Below are positions 45,163 through 57,176 of a stretch of DNA of 64,000 bases, piece by piece. The stretch covers positions 3,906,001 through 3,970,000 of the forward strand of contig OZ316897.1 of NCBI GenBank assembly GCA_973895155.1. The letters are read 5' to 3'. This stretch comes from Marsupella aquatica. Its lineage: Eukaryota > Marchantiophyta. Positions within the stretch are counted from its first letter, which is position 1, and the number at the start of each line of letters is the position of its first letter. A program made the position numbers and the translations under genes. Below the pieces are notes generated by a model. That model was not told where the DNA came from and did not search any database. It saw only the letters and a program-made list of their open reading frames with translations.

Positions 45163-47790
45163 TAGCTGCTATCATCGTTTGTACAACTATACATGATGTG
45201 TTCGTGTATTTCAAAACCTCCCGTGAGTAGTCAGTTGTTCAGATGGGAAGGTCCTGAAGATAGTTGGCTTTATTATTTAGTTGCTGAAAGTTGTTTATCG
45301 AAAAGTGCAGCTTATTCTTAAGCAAAGGAGACAATGACAGAAATTGCATGGGGGTTTCTCATATTTACATACAACACGATATTTCTACTGTAGATAGTTG
45401 TTGTTTGATCTTTACAGTTTGCATAGGTTGCTACTTGACGAGCCTCAAAGCTGAAATTATCAACGAGACAATAAGGAACGTCAACAGGAAAAGAAAGTGA
45501 TGAACGAGACTCATCAAGTGATCTCCCCTCATCTTCACGAAGTGAGACGAGTGCTGCTCGGGAGAACACCTAAAGAGATCCTATCACAAAACTCAGTGAA
45601 ATAGCTGTGCCCTGCTGAACTCTGCTCTCTTTCAAACGCTCTTCTGAAACCGAACGAAGGCTTTTTTTTCTGCCTACCTACTGTTCTCTGCTGCACTGCA
45701 CATGGACAACTTCAGCTGCCATATGAGGATAACATGTCGTTGGCATCGGCAAAATACGACACTCTGAAACAATTTGTGGATACGTTGCCAATTGGAAGAG
45801 GATAGCCGAGCTTGGATGACTCAATGCCCACTGTGGTCCCCTTTAATTAGCTGGGAGTCTCAGAATTTAATGAGTCCAAATCGAAGGAAGCCAGATCAGT
45901 TTTCTAATGGAGGTTCATTTTTGTGTTCAGTGCACTGGTCTTAGCGCTTCCTTAGGGAACGTAGAATCCAAACTGTATCATATCGGCGATTCGATAAACA
46001 TATACGTAAGAAATCAGCATCACACCGAGTGACCTTATATGTGATTTAAAAAATTCGGTGATCTCCACTCTCTTAGATTGATTGGGCCGACAGATGTGGA
46101 GGCGGGTGTGGAGGCCCGTCCGGAGGCTTCATTGATAGTGGTTGAATTTGCCGCACAGTGAATCTGTGAGAACACTGAAAGGCACTTATAAGATTTGGCA
46201 ACGTCAAAGACTCCGTTCCAAACTGAACTTGTCACAGAATGATGTGAATGAGAGTGTAGCCCCAAGAATTGTTATTATGCATAGTTTCACGGATAAAATA
46301 GGGAGCCCCCGATACATACAAGTTGTTCGTTTTCAAGATACTTTCTTTCAGAGATTGAAAAGGATGAGCGGATCTCATGCCCCAAGATATTCGTCAGGCC
46401 AATCCACCCTGCTATTTTGGTGACAAACAAATGTTGATGAATAGGATTGAGCCTGAGAATGGAGTCTCTACTGTCTGCTGATGACATCAAGAGACTATGG
46501 AAGAGAATGAGAGAGTTGGCATCAACTCCTCTGTTGCGGAGGATGGCTCAACAATGCTTGGTGAAACATGTTCCACTTAGATGATGAAGAAGTTTATAGT
46601 TTTCTAATTTCTTCTTTGCTCTAGGTTTTTGTGTCTGCATTTGCTGTTTGTGTTCTATGTACCAGCCTAAGTCTTTTGCTTTTATTCCATTGGCCTTTGT
46701 TTTGCCCTTTTTATTAAAATGGTCCTTTCCCCTTTTTTCTTTCCTTTTAACTTAGTCTAAGTCCTCAAGACAGTACCATTGGACTTCCTTCAGTCTTAGC
46801 TTATTGGGCCCTGCACCTTGCCACCATGTCCCTCCTTTGCCCCCAGTCCCAGTTCGACCCTTGTCTGACTAGGGCGAGTAGGGACAATGGAGGAGCCACT
46901 GCCTAGGGACACAGGTGTTCCACTTGCCAGATCTCCAGCTGGTTTGAGGGGGTCACCACCCAACCCTACTTGCCTCAAAACAAGGTGAAGGCTCCATGAG
47001 GTCATGGATCATGAGGAGGGTGCAATGGTGACTGTGATTCCGCCTCAATGGAACCTGCCTAGCCAAACTTTACAAGGAACAGCAGAAGTGATTTTTTCAT
47101 AGCTAGGTGAAATTTTGCCAAAATCTCACCTCCAAATTGCTCTGGCATTTGAAACAAGAGTAAAGTAGTGAAAAATTTGAGGCCATGCGCCAAACCCAGA
47201 ACTCTGGCTATGGTTCGGACTCTAGGAAAAAGTAACAGCCATTCAGGTTTCCAACCCAGATCTATGGCTATGGTTCATTTGATAAGTCAAGGGAAAAAAA
47301 TTCACCAGCATTCATATGTGTCGTAGAATCTGACAGTAGATAGTGTCATCCTGATTGGCACCGGACATGCGCAAAACATTATTAATTTTCGTTTTAGGAG
47401 ATAGTGCAAGGCCAATATATTATTCTCATGTTTTCATTTTTGTCATTAGTTTAATTAAGTGACATGAAAAAATTTGCATGACAAAAGTTTTTCTCGGTGT
47501 CACAAGGACTCCAAAATATTTGGGGGGCAAGGGCTCAGAATTTTAATATATTTTTCTTTTTGCCTTAACCTCTCACATTTTGCCTTAACCTCCCACTGTC
47601 CAGGAACTTGTGGAAGGACAAAATAGTTCATTGTATATTAGGCATTTACATTTGCATCTATAATTACTATATAACTATAATTAATCTTACCATAATCAGG
47701 TACTCAATTTTGGTTAAATGTGCTACTACTATATTCAATAGCAGTCTGATTAATTTGTTTAATATGATTATATATCTGCGGCAGTTTTTG
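45163..47790. other. Intergenic DNA, nothing recognised
   Basis: Several frames of 65-95 codons on both strands lack domains. AT-rich with pyrimidine tracts near 46600-46760. No RNA gene seen. Confidence 0.5.
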
Positions 47791-47799
47791 CAGAGCAAC

Positions 47800-47960
47800 T
47801 TGAAAGATACGAAGAGCTTAGTTGGTGAAGACTCAGTATAGCCTAATAGGCTTAGAGTTCAGTAAAACCATCTTGTATGTGTTCCCGTGGATGTAGTTTC
47901 AAGAGAAGTGAACCATGTATTTCTTGTGTCAATTATTTCCCAAATTATTTGTGTTTGTGA
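47800..47960 (+). mobile_element. Remnant of a copia-type LTR related to the 54081-60923 element
   Basis: Shares with the copia LTR, in the same order, 'ggc.tagagt.cagtaaa', 'tgtgttcccgtgga.gtag', 'agtgaacca.gtat.tct.tgtgtcaa.tatt'. Only the 3' half of an LTR is recognisable, and divergence is far greater than between the two LTRs of the downstream element. An old solo LTR or fragment. Confidence 0.5.
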
Positions 47961-48904
47961 GATGTTACACTTGTGCATGTTATCTTATGAGAAATGACCG
48001 ATTGCTCCAAAACCAAATCTTATGTTAAAAACACTTTTGGCTAATGGTACCTAACTTGGATTCAACAGGTTTGTCTTCAAGTACGATGATCGTTTAACCA
48101 AGATGGCACTACAATATTTCTAACCATGGCCTACTATCTAGACCAGAGCCATATATAGTTGGGGATGCGGGTGGGAAACATGAATTGGGAGCAGGGTCAC
48201 TCCTTGAAAATGGCAGAGCATGTCACTATAAACTAATTAAACCCGGAAGGATGAAAAGGCAAAAATGAACTTGGATGTACTCAGCTCTATATAGTTTCAA
48301 AAGAATTGCAGTCAGACTACCATCTTCCCCAAAAAACAGCGTCATGGCCCTGTATTTGAATAGTGGGCAATGGGGAGCTTTATTTGAACAGTGCGCTTGG
48401 GACATTTATTGTTTTTGATTTTTGACTATGTGTTTTCATTATTTTTACTTGCAGAGCATTGTGTTTGAAAGTGGGTATTGTGTTTGAATATTGGCTTGGT
48501 GCTCAAATGTAGGTATTAACATATGAGTCATGAATTTTGCAATGTTTGTGCTCAAGCGGAACAGTTTAGGGTCAAACTCAAACATAGCATCCAACTCGGA
48601 CACAACACTCGTGTGTTAGAACAATGTTGAGTTCAAATACATTTTTTGTCAAGGGAGCCGAAAACTTCCATTTTCAAACACAACCCCATGGGGCTTTGTT
48701 TAGGGTAGTCCTCTACCCCTGCCGATAATCACACATCAAAATGTGGTAATTTCTGGTGTGCACTCATTGATTTGAAGAAAGTATTGAGGGTTATCATGGT
48801 ATGGAGTGATTTGCACTCACTAATTTAAAGAAAATAATCAGAGGTTTATCATAGTATAGAGTGATGTGCACTCACTGATTTAAAGAAAATAATGAGATGC
48901 CCAT
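47961..48904. other. Intergenic DNA with short local duplications
   Basis: 'gtgcactcactgatttaaagaaaataatgag' and variants occur three times between 48755 and 48895. No gene seen. Confidence 0.5.
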
Positions 48905-49020
48905 AGAGACATGGCTTTGTGATAGCTCACTTAAGTAGAGACTGATAGGTCTTGGGTTCAATTGTTGTGGGCTGACTCTTCAACTATTGTGGCTGACTCT
49001 TCCCTTTCTGTGGGGTTTCA
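48905..49020 (+). mobile_element. SINE-like fragment abutting the gypsy LTR
   Basis: A tRNA-like head: 'gatagctcacttaagtagag' resembles an A box and 'ggtcttgggttcaattg' a B box, in the spacing seen in the copies at 1968 and 3655. It is followed by a duplicated 'tgtggctgactcttc'. The gypsy LTR begins directly after it. Confidence 0.35.
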
Positions 49021-50504
49021 CAGAAGTCGCGGAACTCGACTACCTTAACACTTAGCTCCGGCGTCGCTGACTCCGACGCCGAGCTCCCTTATGGTCCAGG
49101 CCTGAATAGGCCATCCAGGGAGGACTTAGCATGGGGAGACTTGTGGGCGATGAGACGTGGCACTGATGAGGCAAGGGGCCAAGCTGGGAACACACACTAA
49201 GGACTTGGACTAGCCTATGGCTGGTCGGGTCAAGGGGAAATGGGCCGGGCTCAAGGATGGCCATCCGGACCGTCAGATGGACTTTGAGTTTTGAGGGCTT
49301 GGGAGTGAGCTCCTCTTGGGCCCAAGGCCAATGGAGTTGACGCCATTGGTAACAGACGCTTGGGGCGCAAGTTGTGGCCCGATCCGGGTTGGGCCGGTCG
49401 GGGGGCCCAAGCGGTGATCAAACCTAAGGGCCTAGGCATGAGCACTGGGTCGGCCCGGCCACAACGGGCTAAGGTACTCCGCTTGCAGATGCCTATCAAG
49501 AAAGTTATGGGCGTTGCCAGTTGGTGGCGCGCCCATTATGCGTGATGGGATCCAAGTTGGGGGCCAAATGTTTAGGGACCAAAGCTGGTCCGGGGGTGGC
49601 AGGTCTCCAGAAGCATATATGAGGGGAGTGGTGTCTCCCTGGGGGCTAAAGCCGAGCCGAAGTCGTGAGCCGTGGCGGTCGCGACACTAAGGGAAACCGC
49701 CAAACGAAAATGGCGATATCTTCCCAACGGGAAGTCCGTTGAAGGACTTCTTCGGTGCGTTGGAAAGCTCTTGAAAAAGGCTACACCCTCCTGAGCTCAG
49801 ATGGGTCTGGGGGTGCCATGGGTTCTCGTGGTTTGCGGGTGTTAGCTTGCCCGCTTGCCAAATCCTGCCGAACAGTAGCCAAGCCGCGTTCAGCCTCCCA
49901 AGGGAACTTGCGTTGGGGAGGCAAGGCCAAGTAGGTAAGGAGGCTGAGTGCCAAGGGTTCTTGGTCCCTAGACCATCAGTGGGGCGAACCGGGAGCGGTT
50001 GTTAGAGTCGGGGCCGTTCTGGTCCCGATGTGTTGAGACAAGCTTGGGACAAGCTACGCTACTTGGGCCATGAGCATGTCTTGAGGTCAGGGCGGTCAGT
50101 TGGTGAAGGATAGGTACGAGGGGGAACCCGGGCCGCTCCTAAGGAAGGAGCTGTCCTGGACGGACAGTGGGCGTGGGTTCTAGTTTCGGCTTATGGCATC
50201 GGGAGGACCTATCGCTGACCTATTTACCAACGTCTATTGAGCTTGAGTTAGGATGCTAGACTTGGCAAGTTTTAGATCCGGAAGGGTTACTTACCAAGGT
50301 GCTTGGTTGTTTGTGCAGACAGTGAGGACCGTTGAGTAGCGGTCGTGTAGGTGAGCAAGTGTGGCTTCGTATGGGAGGGGCCGCTGATGGTGCAAGGGGC
50401 ACTAGAGTGCTTGCTCGAGGTATTCCATGGAGGCGTTCGGGCACCAGGGGCACTTAGGTGCAAGTGCTAGGATTGGTGAGGGCGTTGGGTGGCGAGGTCC
50501 ACCA
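49021..50504 (+). repeat. 5' LTR of the gypsy element
   Basis: Homologous to 63050-64000 from 'aagtcgcggaactcgac' on. The right LTR begins TGC directly after the polypurine tract; the left copy reads CAG at that position, so its terminal TG is mutated or the exact start is a few bases off. The end is set at the CA before the primer binding site. Confidence 0.8.
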
Positions 50505-50508
50505 CTTG

Positions 50509-50520
50509 TGGTATCAGAGC
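50509..50520 (+). other. Primer binding site (initiator tRNA-Met)
   Basis: TGGTATCAGAGC, complementary to the 3' end of plant initiator tRNA-Met, 4 bases after the LTR. The copia element uses the same 12-mer. Confidence 0.9.
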
Positions 50521-50651
50521 GATTGCCGACATAGACACCGGGCCGGGGTCGTGCTAAGTCGGAATCCAAAAATCTTAACCAATTTTTGCGGGGACTTAGT
50601 GCTTCAACGTGCCCGGCGGGTTGACTGCGGGCAGATTCGATCGTTGGGGAC

Positions 50652-52308
50652 ATGGCAAAAAACACTCGTGCAAAGAGTGGCAAGCAGGCTCCCCCCACCA
50701 AGGGGAGAGCCCAAGTTCACGATGAACAAAAGGAGGATGGGTCGACTTCCCTAGACGAACGTTACAAGCAAGTTGAAGAAGACGCAACGGCAGAACCGTC
50801 GATCGCTGCGGCAAACAAGTCGAGTGCAGAGTGCCATCAAACTAAAGGGAAGGAGGTGGCGGATCCTTCGGAGGATGGGTCGGATGACGATGACTCCGAC
50901 GCAACCGCAAGCGACGATAACGCTGAAGCTGAGACAGAGGAAGAGGGTCAGGACCCAGAAGAGGAACTGATCCCAGCCTTGAGAGGATTGAACGCGGAAC
51001 CAGAGGATGATGCCAAGCCAGACATCATCGTGGATAATTTGACCAAGCAGAACCAAGATGACGCGGGTGATACCTCAGTCCCGGGAGGTCATGGTGCTCG
51101 CAAGACGCGGGGGGTGTCACCAAAATCCACAAGAGAACCTAAGGACAGGCGGCCCGCAAAGGAAAGACGGTTGGAGGACCGTCCTCATACACCCGCAAGG
51201 GCCCAACCGCTGATGACGGTCTGGGTCCGTTGACTCAAGACCAACGACTCATCTATGAGCAGTTGGAACACACAAGGGGGCCCAGATTAAGTACTTACTT
51301 AGTCTGGGTAGTCAGAGTGTGTCGCGTCCCGAGGGAGGAATGGTAGTTGGACGGAGTATGTTCCAGGTGAACCAGCTACCGACTCCTCCAACTTACGACG
51401 GGGCCTACAAACAAAGTGGACAAAAGTTCCTGAGTTGGCTCTCCACAATGGAGATTCATCTCCAAGCGTGCGTTGAGCGTTCCACTTGGGCTACCGCAGC
51501 CGCTCCTTACCTAAAGGACTATGCCTTGACTTGGTACAAGTCATAGAAGAAGTTGCGAGATGACTCCTCCTTGCCGTTAACTTGGGAAAACCTGGTTGAG
51601 GGTCTCCGTGCTCATGTCACCACTAAGTACCCGGAGCGGCACGCTCAGAAATGTGTAACGGAGATGAGCTTTAGGGATGATATCCAAAAGTTCATCACTT
51701 ATTACCAAAATCAGTTGGCGTGTATCCCGGCGGGACAAGAGACCCTGCATACACAGCTTCACAACTTTATCGTGAAGCTCCCGCCGTTGCTCAGGGAAAA
51801 GTTGTAGGAAAAGCGTCATGAGTTCAAAATGTTTTATGACGCCTTCGACAAGGCCACTACGTTGGTGAATAACCGACCGGACTTGGCTAAGGTGGGTGGC
51901 AAGGGATCCAAGGGGGAAGCTGGGAAAGCAAAAGGTCCCGGGAATAAGCGTAAGCAACCTGAGGGGGTGGGGGCCGGTGGTTCGGATCCCCAGCCCCATA
52001 ATGGAGAAGCTAAGCAAAACCGGAAGGCCGGCAACTTTAAGAAAGGAGCCTCATCGGCACAGAAAGCAAAGAAGCAGGCGACCATGGAGCAGAGGCGGGC
52101 TGAAGGTTTGTGCTTCACGTGTGGTGCCATGGGCCATCAAAGTAAGGATTGTTCCACGAAAGGTGGCAAGCCAAACGGAGATGGTGGAGGGCAAAAGAGC
52201 ATTAAGGTAAGTATTGCTCTAACCAAACCCTTAGTTGCTGACAAGGTCCCTGTAGGGGATGTCCCTGACGGAGAGAGCCAGGGTGTTGTTGCGAGAGAAG
52301 ATACCTAA
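50652..52308 (+). pseudogene. gypsy gag, broken
   Basis: An N-terminal, very acidic piece (50652-51233; EDGSDDDDSD and EEEGQDPEEE) is followed, in other frames, by a capsid-like region (LPTPPTYDGAYKQSGQKFLSWLSTMEIHL…, 51319-51807) and a basic C-terminus with a CCHC zinc knuckle (CFTCGAMGHQSKDC, about 52108-52149). In-frame TAG codons at 51544-51546 and 51805-51807, and at least two frame changes between 51230 and 51320, inactivate it. The product would be the nucleocapsid precursor that packages element RNA. Confidence 0.8.
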
Positions 52309-54080
52309 AGTTAAGACAATGGATCTTGAAAAACTGATTTTTGTGAATGTCACTTCTAACGGTAATCTGGGTGTTGCTTTGGTGGATACAGGCGCGATCG
52401 CTTGCTTCATAGGTGGGCAGGCGGCAGCTCGTCTGGGGGTGGACGTGCAAGAGTTGTTACAACCGTTAGTGTGCAAGTTCGCCAACGACACGAAAGGGAT
52501 AGTGTCGAGAGTAGTGCATAGACTTCGGGTAGAGATCATAAGCAAACAACAAAATTTTGTCAATCAGGAGATGTTCTACGTTCTAGATGGTCTAGCCGTA
52601 GACTTCATTTTGTCGGTAGGTTATCTCAGAAAGCAAAATGTTACCTTGAAACCGGGGGGTGAGGTGCTCCATTTTCCCAATAAGGGCGGTAAGCCCATCG
52701 TTGTACACGAAATTACCAAAAATAAAGAAAGATTTCTTAAAGTAAGTAAAGTATCGTGGATGTCTCCATGTGTATCGGCGAAGCAATGGTGGAAAGACTT
52801 CAAGGGTGGACATGAATGTTTCTTCTTTCATCTCCACCCAACTAAGGAGGTTGTGTCACAGCCAAAGGTCAAGTCAACTAAGGTCGGGCCTAACTGCGGT
52901 CGAATTCCTGAAATTTTAGAGGAATTCAACGACGTGCTCTCACAGAAGCTACCTAAAGGTTTACCCCCGCGGAGAGAAGTGGATCACCAAGTTGAGTTGG
53001 AGCCGGGATCGGCTTCTCAGGCTAAAGCTCCTTATCGTCTGAACCTAAATGAGCGAATGATGTTGAAGAACGCCTTGGAAGAGTTGATCGACCAAGGGTT
53101 CATTCGCCCTAGTAAGAGTCCTTACGGGGCGCCCGCGCTATTTGTGTCCAAAAAGGATGGTACTTTGAGATTGTGCACAGATTATTGGGCCCTCAATAAG
53201 CAGACGGTAAAGAACAAGTACCCGTTACCTCATATGGATGACCTCTTCGATTGCCTCTCTAGGGCTAAGAAGTTTTCAAAGGTGGACTTGTGGTCTTGGT
53301 ATTACCAGATCCGCATGGCTAAGGGAGACGAGTATAAGACCGCGATGCGCACAAGGTTCGGATCCTATGAGTTTTTGGTTATGTCGTTCGGGTTGTGTAA
53401 TGCAACCGCAATGTTCATGAAGATGATGAACACCATCTTTCATGACTTGTTGGACCAAGGAGTGGTCGTCTTTATTGACAACATCCTAATCTACTCGAAA
53501 ATGTTGGAGGAGCATGAGCAGTTGCTCAGAGAAGTGTTCTCTCCCCTTCGTAAGGCTCGTCTCTTTGCTAAACCTAGCAAGTGCGAGTTTGCGATGAACG
53601 AGATTCAGTTCCTCGGCCATACCTTTACCCCGGAAGGGATTACGCCTAGTCAGGACAAGCTTAAGGAGATCAAAGAATGGGAGCGCCCGTCCAATGTAAG
53701 GCAAGTTTGAGCCTTCTTAGGATTTACAGGGTTCTATCGGAGATACATGAAAGACTATGCGAGGATCGCGAGGCCCCTAATGCGCTAACGTTGAAAAACA
53801 AAGTGTTTGTGTGGACACAGGATTGCGAGTTAGCATTCCTAGAACTTAAGCGGTTAATGATAACGCCGCCGGTTCTAAAGTTACCTGAGATGGGGAAGCT
53901 GTTCGAGTTTGGACAGACGCAAGTGATTATGCCATCGGTGCCTGTCTTCACCAAGATGGGCGTCCTGTGGCCTTCGAGTCATGTAAGTTGTAAAATCATT
54001 GGATCACGCCGGAAAGGAAAATGTATGTTATGATCTACGCGTTGAAGAAGTGGGAGATTTACCTCAAGAACGGTCCCAAA
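52259..54080 (+). pseudogene. gypsy protease-RT-RNase H (first part), broken and catalytically mutated
   Basis: Open from 52259 to a TGA at 53708-53710. The aspartic protease motif VALVDTGA is at about 52375-52398. The RT runs from about 52975 with RMMLKNALEELIDQGFIRPSKSPYGAP. The expected FxDDILIY box reads FIDNILIYS (53471-53497): the second catalytic Asp codon GAC is AAC. Two positions normally Arg/Gly in CTDYRALN and DLRSGYYQI read as Trp (CTDYWALN, DLWSWYYQI). After the TGA the frame continues (AFLGFTGFYRRYMKDYARIARPLM), shifts near 53770, and RNase H sequence reaches WEIYLKNGPK at 54080, where the copia element is inserted. Confidence 0.85.
54076..54080 (+). repeat. Copia target site duplication, left (CCAAA)
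   Basis: Matches 60924-60928, directly flanking the two LTRs. Confidence 0.9.
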
Positions 54081-54429
54081 TGTTAGATATTGCTCTAGTC
54101 TTGGGACTCTTGTGCTAACCACAGTTAGGCTAACTTGGGTTAGGACCTAGCTAAGGTTAGCGGTAGTGCTGTTGTGCATATAGCCAGGGCTGATGCCAGA
54201 CCCTGGTGGAACTTAGGCTCATTGTTACGGAGCTAGTTGAGAGATAGGGAGAGCTTGTGCTATGGATGCTTGGTATGGCCGGTCGGCCTAGAGTGCAGTA
54301 AAGCTCTTGTGTGTTCCCGTGGACGTAGCCTCATGTGGAGGTAAGTGAACCACGTATCTCTCTGTGTCAACTATTGTGCGTTGGATAGCTTCATGGGCTT
54401 GCCGTTGCGAATGTCGTCTATGCTCAACA
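54081..54429 (+). repeat. 5' LTR of copia
   Basis: 349 bp, TGTTAG…CAACA. It has an extra TAAG in 'gaggtaagtgaacc' compared with the 3' LTR. Confidence 0.95.
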
Positions 54430-54431
54430 AG

Positions 54432-54443
54432 TGGTATCAGAGC
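54432..54443 (+). other. Copia primer binding site (initiator tRNA-Met)
   Basis: TGGTATCAGAGC, 2 bases after the LTR. Confidence 0.95.
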
Positions 54444-56087
54444 ATGCCTGGGAGGTGACGAGGTTTTTTCGTGACAGGTTTTTCCAGCGTTCATTGTTGA
54501 TGGTACATTCAGAGTTTCGTCGCATGAAACTCGATTGTGTGTGGCTGAGTGGATAGGTTAGTGAGAGGGCATTCTAACGGTGGTTAGAGCTCGCTGATCG
54601 GTATCCGTGGTGCGGAGGAATTGAAGTTTGCATCGTTCAGGGTTTATTCGTGTTTGACGGGTTTTCGGGGGAGAGACCAGAGTTCGTGTTTTTCAACGGT
54701 GTGAGCTGTGCGGTGCATGAGGGATCGCACATTATAGCTCAAGTTGAAGGTTGAAGCGAGCTGGTCGTTTCGGTAGCTGGATTGCTGCCGTGGTATTACC
54801 GAGTGCGACGTGATGAGTGACGGAGGCGTTCAGGTTTTTTCACAAGCTATGAAGCTTGTTCTCATCTGAACCGGGTTTCTCTTCATGACGTCCGACTCGG
54901 TGGAAGAAACGCGAAGTGCTACGGCTCAACGGTTTGATCGCGGCAAGGCGGTCATTTTGAACCCGGGATTGGCACTTGACGCGGAGTGAAGGCGACGCGA
55001 CTGAAAGTTTAGTCTCTGCTGGAGCTGCAGACTGTGCTGGTGCAATTCGGAAACTTTTACCGTCGGCGGCGTTCACTTTGTTCGTTTAAAACAACGGTTG
55101 TTAAGGTTTGTAACCGGCCTTTTTTCTTTGAAAATGGCAAATTTTTATTGGTTACATTAGGGCCAATTTTTTCGTGTTCCGCCCCCTCCCCTCGTACTTT
55201 GCCTCCCGCTGTCCCCCTCCCCGCATCTACTTGTCACGATGTGCTACGCAGCGCTGGCCGGCGCAGTTGTAGCCGCTCGGACCCTGTTCCCGGCTCGAAC
55301 ATACACGGCTGCGAAGCAACCGGGCGATTTTGGATGTACATTTTTTTTTCGGGGGGACTCCCTACCTTATGCACCCGCGCCCCGGCCCCCTTAAAACCTG
55401 ACTCACGACAGGGCTGTCACCGGTCGTCCTGCCCTCGCCTTGGTTTTTTGGTCCCCGGAGGTACTCCCCGACACTCAGCGTACGCGGCTGCGTACGCAGC
55501 CGCCCATGTACACGCCCGTCTCCCTCCCCGCAATGTATGCACACCCCGGCCAAATACAAGGCGTATTTTTGGCTTTTAAGGGACTTAAGGGCCCCCTTTA
55601 GGCCTATTTTTTAAGCCTTTTTCTTTCCCCTTGCTTTTCCTCTTGTCTCGGGACCGGTCACCCTCCGTTTTAACCGCTCCAACAGGGGGAACGGCCCCCT
55701 GTGAGACCTGTTGGACTGTGCGGGAATATTCCTGAAAAACAGAGAGCTGTTTTTTGGCCGTCACACAAAGATTTTGTCCGCCGCACGGTAACTTTTTTGG
55801 TTCTTTTTTGGTGAGGACGTTGCCACTGGAGTTAGCAACGCGGCGCACCGATCACATCACGATTCCGACGACAGGTTGTACTTGGTATTTTGGTTATTCT
55901 CCGAGGTGGTCAAAATGGGGGAGTTTCCCAAGGTTTTACCCACCCCGACCAAAATTTGAATAACTTTTCCGTTGAATTTCGATTTTGATTTCGGATTTCA
56001 GTATTGGACTCCTCGCTTCATGGGCTACGCGGCGGTGTTGAGTTTTGAGTTTTATGAGAAGTTTCGAAAAAAGACGTTTTTTCATGA
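54444..56087 (+). other. Long copia leader
   Basis: 1.64 kb between the primer binding site and gag, longer than in many copia elements. It includes a pyrimidine-rich, GC-rich stretch at 55140-55560 and open frames of up to 181 codons that match nothing I know. It may contain an intron or packaging signals; neither is demonstrable here. Confidence 0.6.
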
Positions 56088-57152
56088 TTGTTTCATATGA
56101 GTGACTCGGAGGATACTAGAAGAATTGGCGTCGGTGGAGCTTCAGGATCACGACAGTCAGACGGAGAGTCTAAGGAGAAGCTGCTACCATTTGAGGAGGA
56201 ACTTATAACACCGGTACGATCACCGGTGCGGCGTGCAGTGGAGGAAGCTGTGTTACTACCAGAGCTATCGGTAGTAGGGAAGAAGAGGGAGATGGCTAGA
56301 TTTGGAGGAGTGAAGTTTGAGGTGGAGAAGTACGATGGTCGTACTGATTACTTGCTCTGGGAGAAGCAAGTGAAGGGGGTTCTACGGGCCATGGGCTTAG
56401 CTCATCTGCTTTCATCGCGAGAGCAGTATGATGGAGAGGAGGAGATTTCAGTGAGGCAATGGAGACAGGAGCAGGTGATTGCTGTCAATGCAGTGATGCT
56501 ATATCTCAAGCCGCACATCATCAAGCAGTTGGATGATTATGCGGATTGCGCGTCACTATTCAAGGCTCTAAGAGAGAAGTACTACCGGGAAGATGCGTCA
56601 GACCGGCTGTACAAGAAGTCTCTCTTGATGAGCCTCAGGCTCAAGGAAGGGAGCAAGATGCAGGATCACTTGGATGAGTTTGACAGTCTAGCGCTTGATC
56701 TGTCAAACCTGGGAAAAGGAGTTGAAGATGAGGATAAGGCCTTGCTTCTGCTAAGCTCCTTACAGCCGTCATATCAGGGCTTGAAACAGGTGCTCTTGTA
56801 CAGAGATCTGAAGTCCATTTCGTATAATGAGGTGGTAAGCTCTTTACTGTCTGATGATGCTCAGAAGAAGTTGGGTCAATCACAGACAGCATCTTCTTCT
56901 GGTACTGCGCTGAATGTGAATCGTGGGAGAGCAGCGCAGTGCACGAATGGGCAGAACAGTTTTAGATCTACATCAAGGGGGAGATCTAAATCCAGAGGAA
57001 AATCGCAAGAGAGGAAGCCTATTGCATGTTGGAATTGTGGCAAGCCAGGCCACATGAAAAGGGATTGTCAAGTAAAGGTCCCTACTGCCTCTGCTAACGC
57101 AGCATCGAGCTCGCATGAGGTAGATTTACTCGATGATGATGACATATTGTGA
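56088..57152 (+). CDS. copia Gag
   Basis: 354 codons. Residues about 65-110 (FEVEKYDGRTDYLLWEKQVKGVL) are the start of the UBN2-type Gag domain of plant copia elements. The rest is helical and charged, then an Arg/Ser/Gly-rich stretch and a CCHC knuckle (CWNCGKPGHMKRDC, about 314-327). The TGA at 57150-57152 falls between Gag and protease, with the same frame continuing as pol. In most copia elements this junction has no stop, so it may be a nonsense mutation or may set the Gag:Pol ratio by readthrough. Confidence 0.9.
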   Translation: MFHMSDSEDTRRIGVGGASGSRQSDGESKEKLLPFEEELITPVRSPVRRAVEEAVLLPELSVVGKKREMARFGGVKFEVEKYDGRTDYLLWEKQVKGVLRAMGLAHLLSSREQYDGEEEISVRQWRQEQVIAVNAVMLYLKPHIIKQLDDYADCASLFKALREKYYREDASDRLYKKSLLMSLRLKEGSKMQDHLDEFDSLALDLSNLGKGVEDEDKALLLLSSLQPSYQGLKQVLLYRDLKSISYNEVVSSLLSDDAQKKLGQSQTASSSGTALNVNRGRAAQCTNGQNSFRSTSRGRSKSRGKSQERKPIACWNCGKPGHMKRDCQVKVPTASANAASSSHEVDLLDDDDIL

Positions 57153-57176
57153 TGTCAAGGTTATGCTCTCAATGTA

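Noticed and set aside
55034-55579. 181-codon ORF in the copia leader as a gene
   Set aside because: Low-complexity Pro/Arg/Cys-rich translation, opposed by open frames on the other strand, and no known domain.
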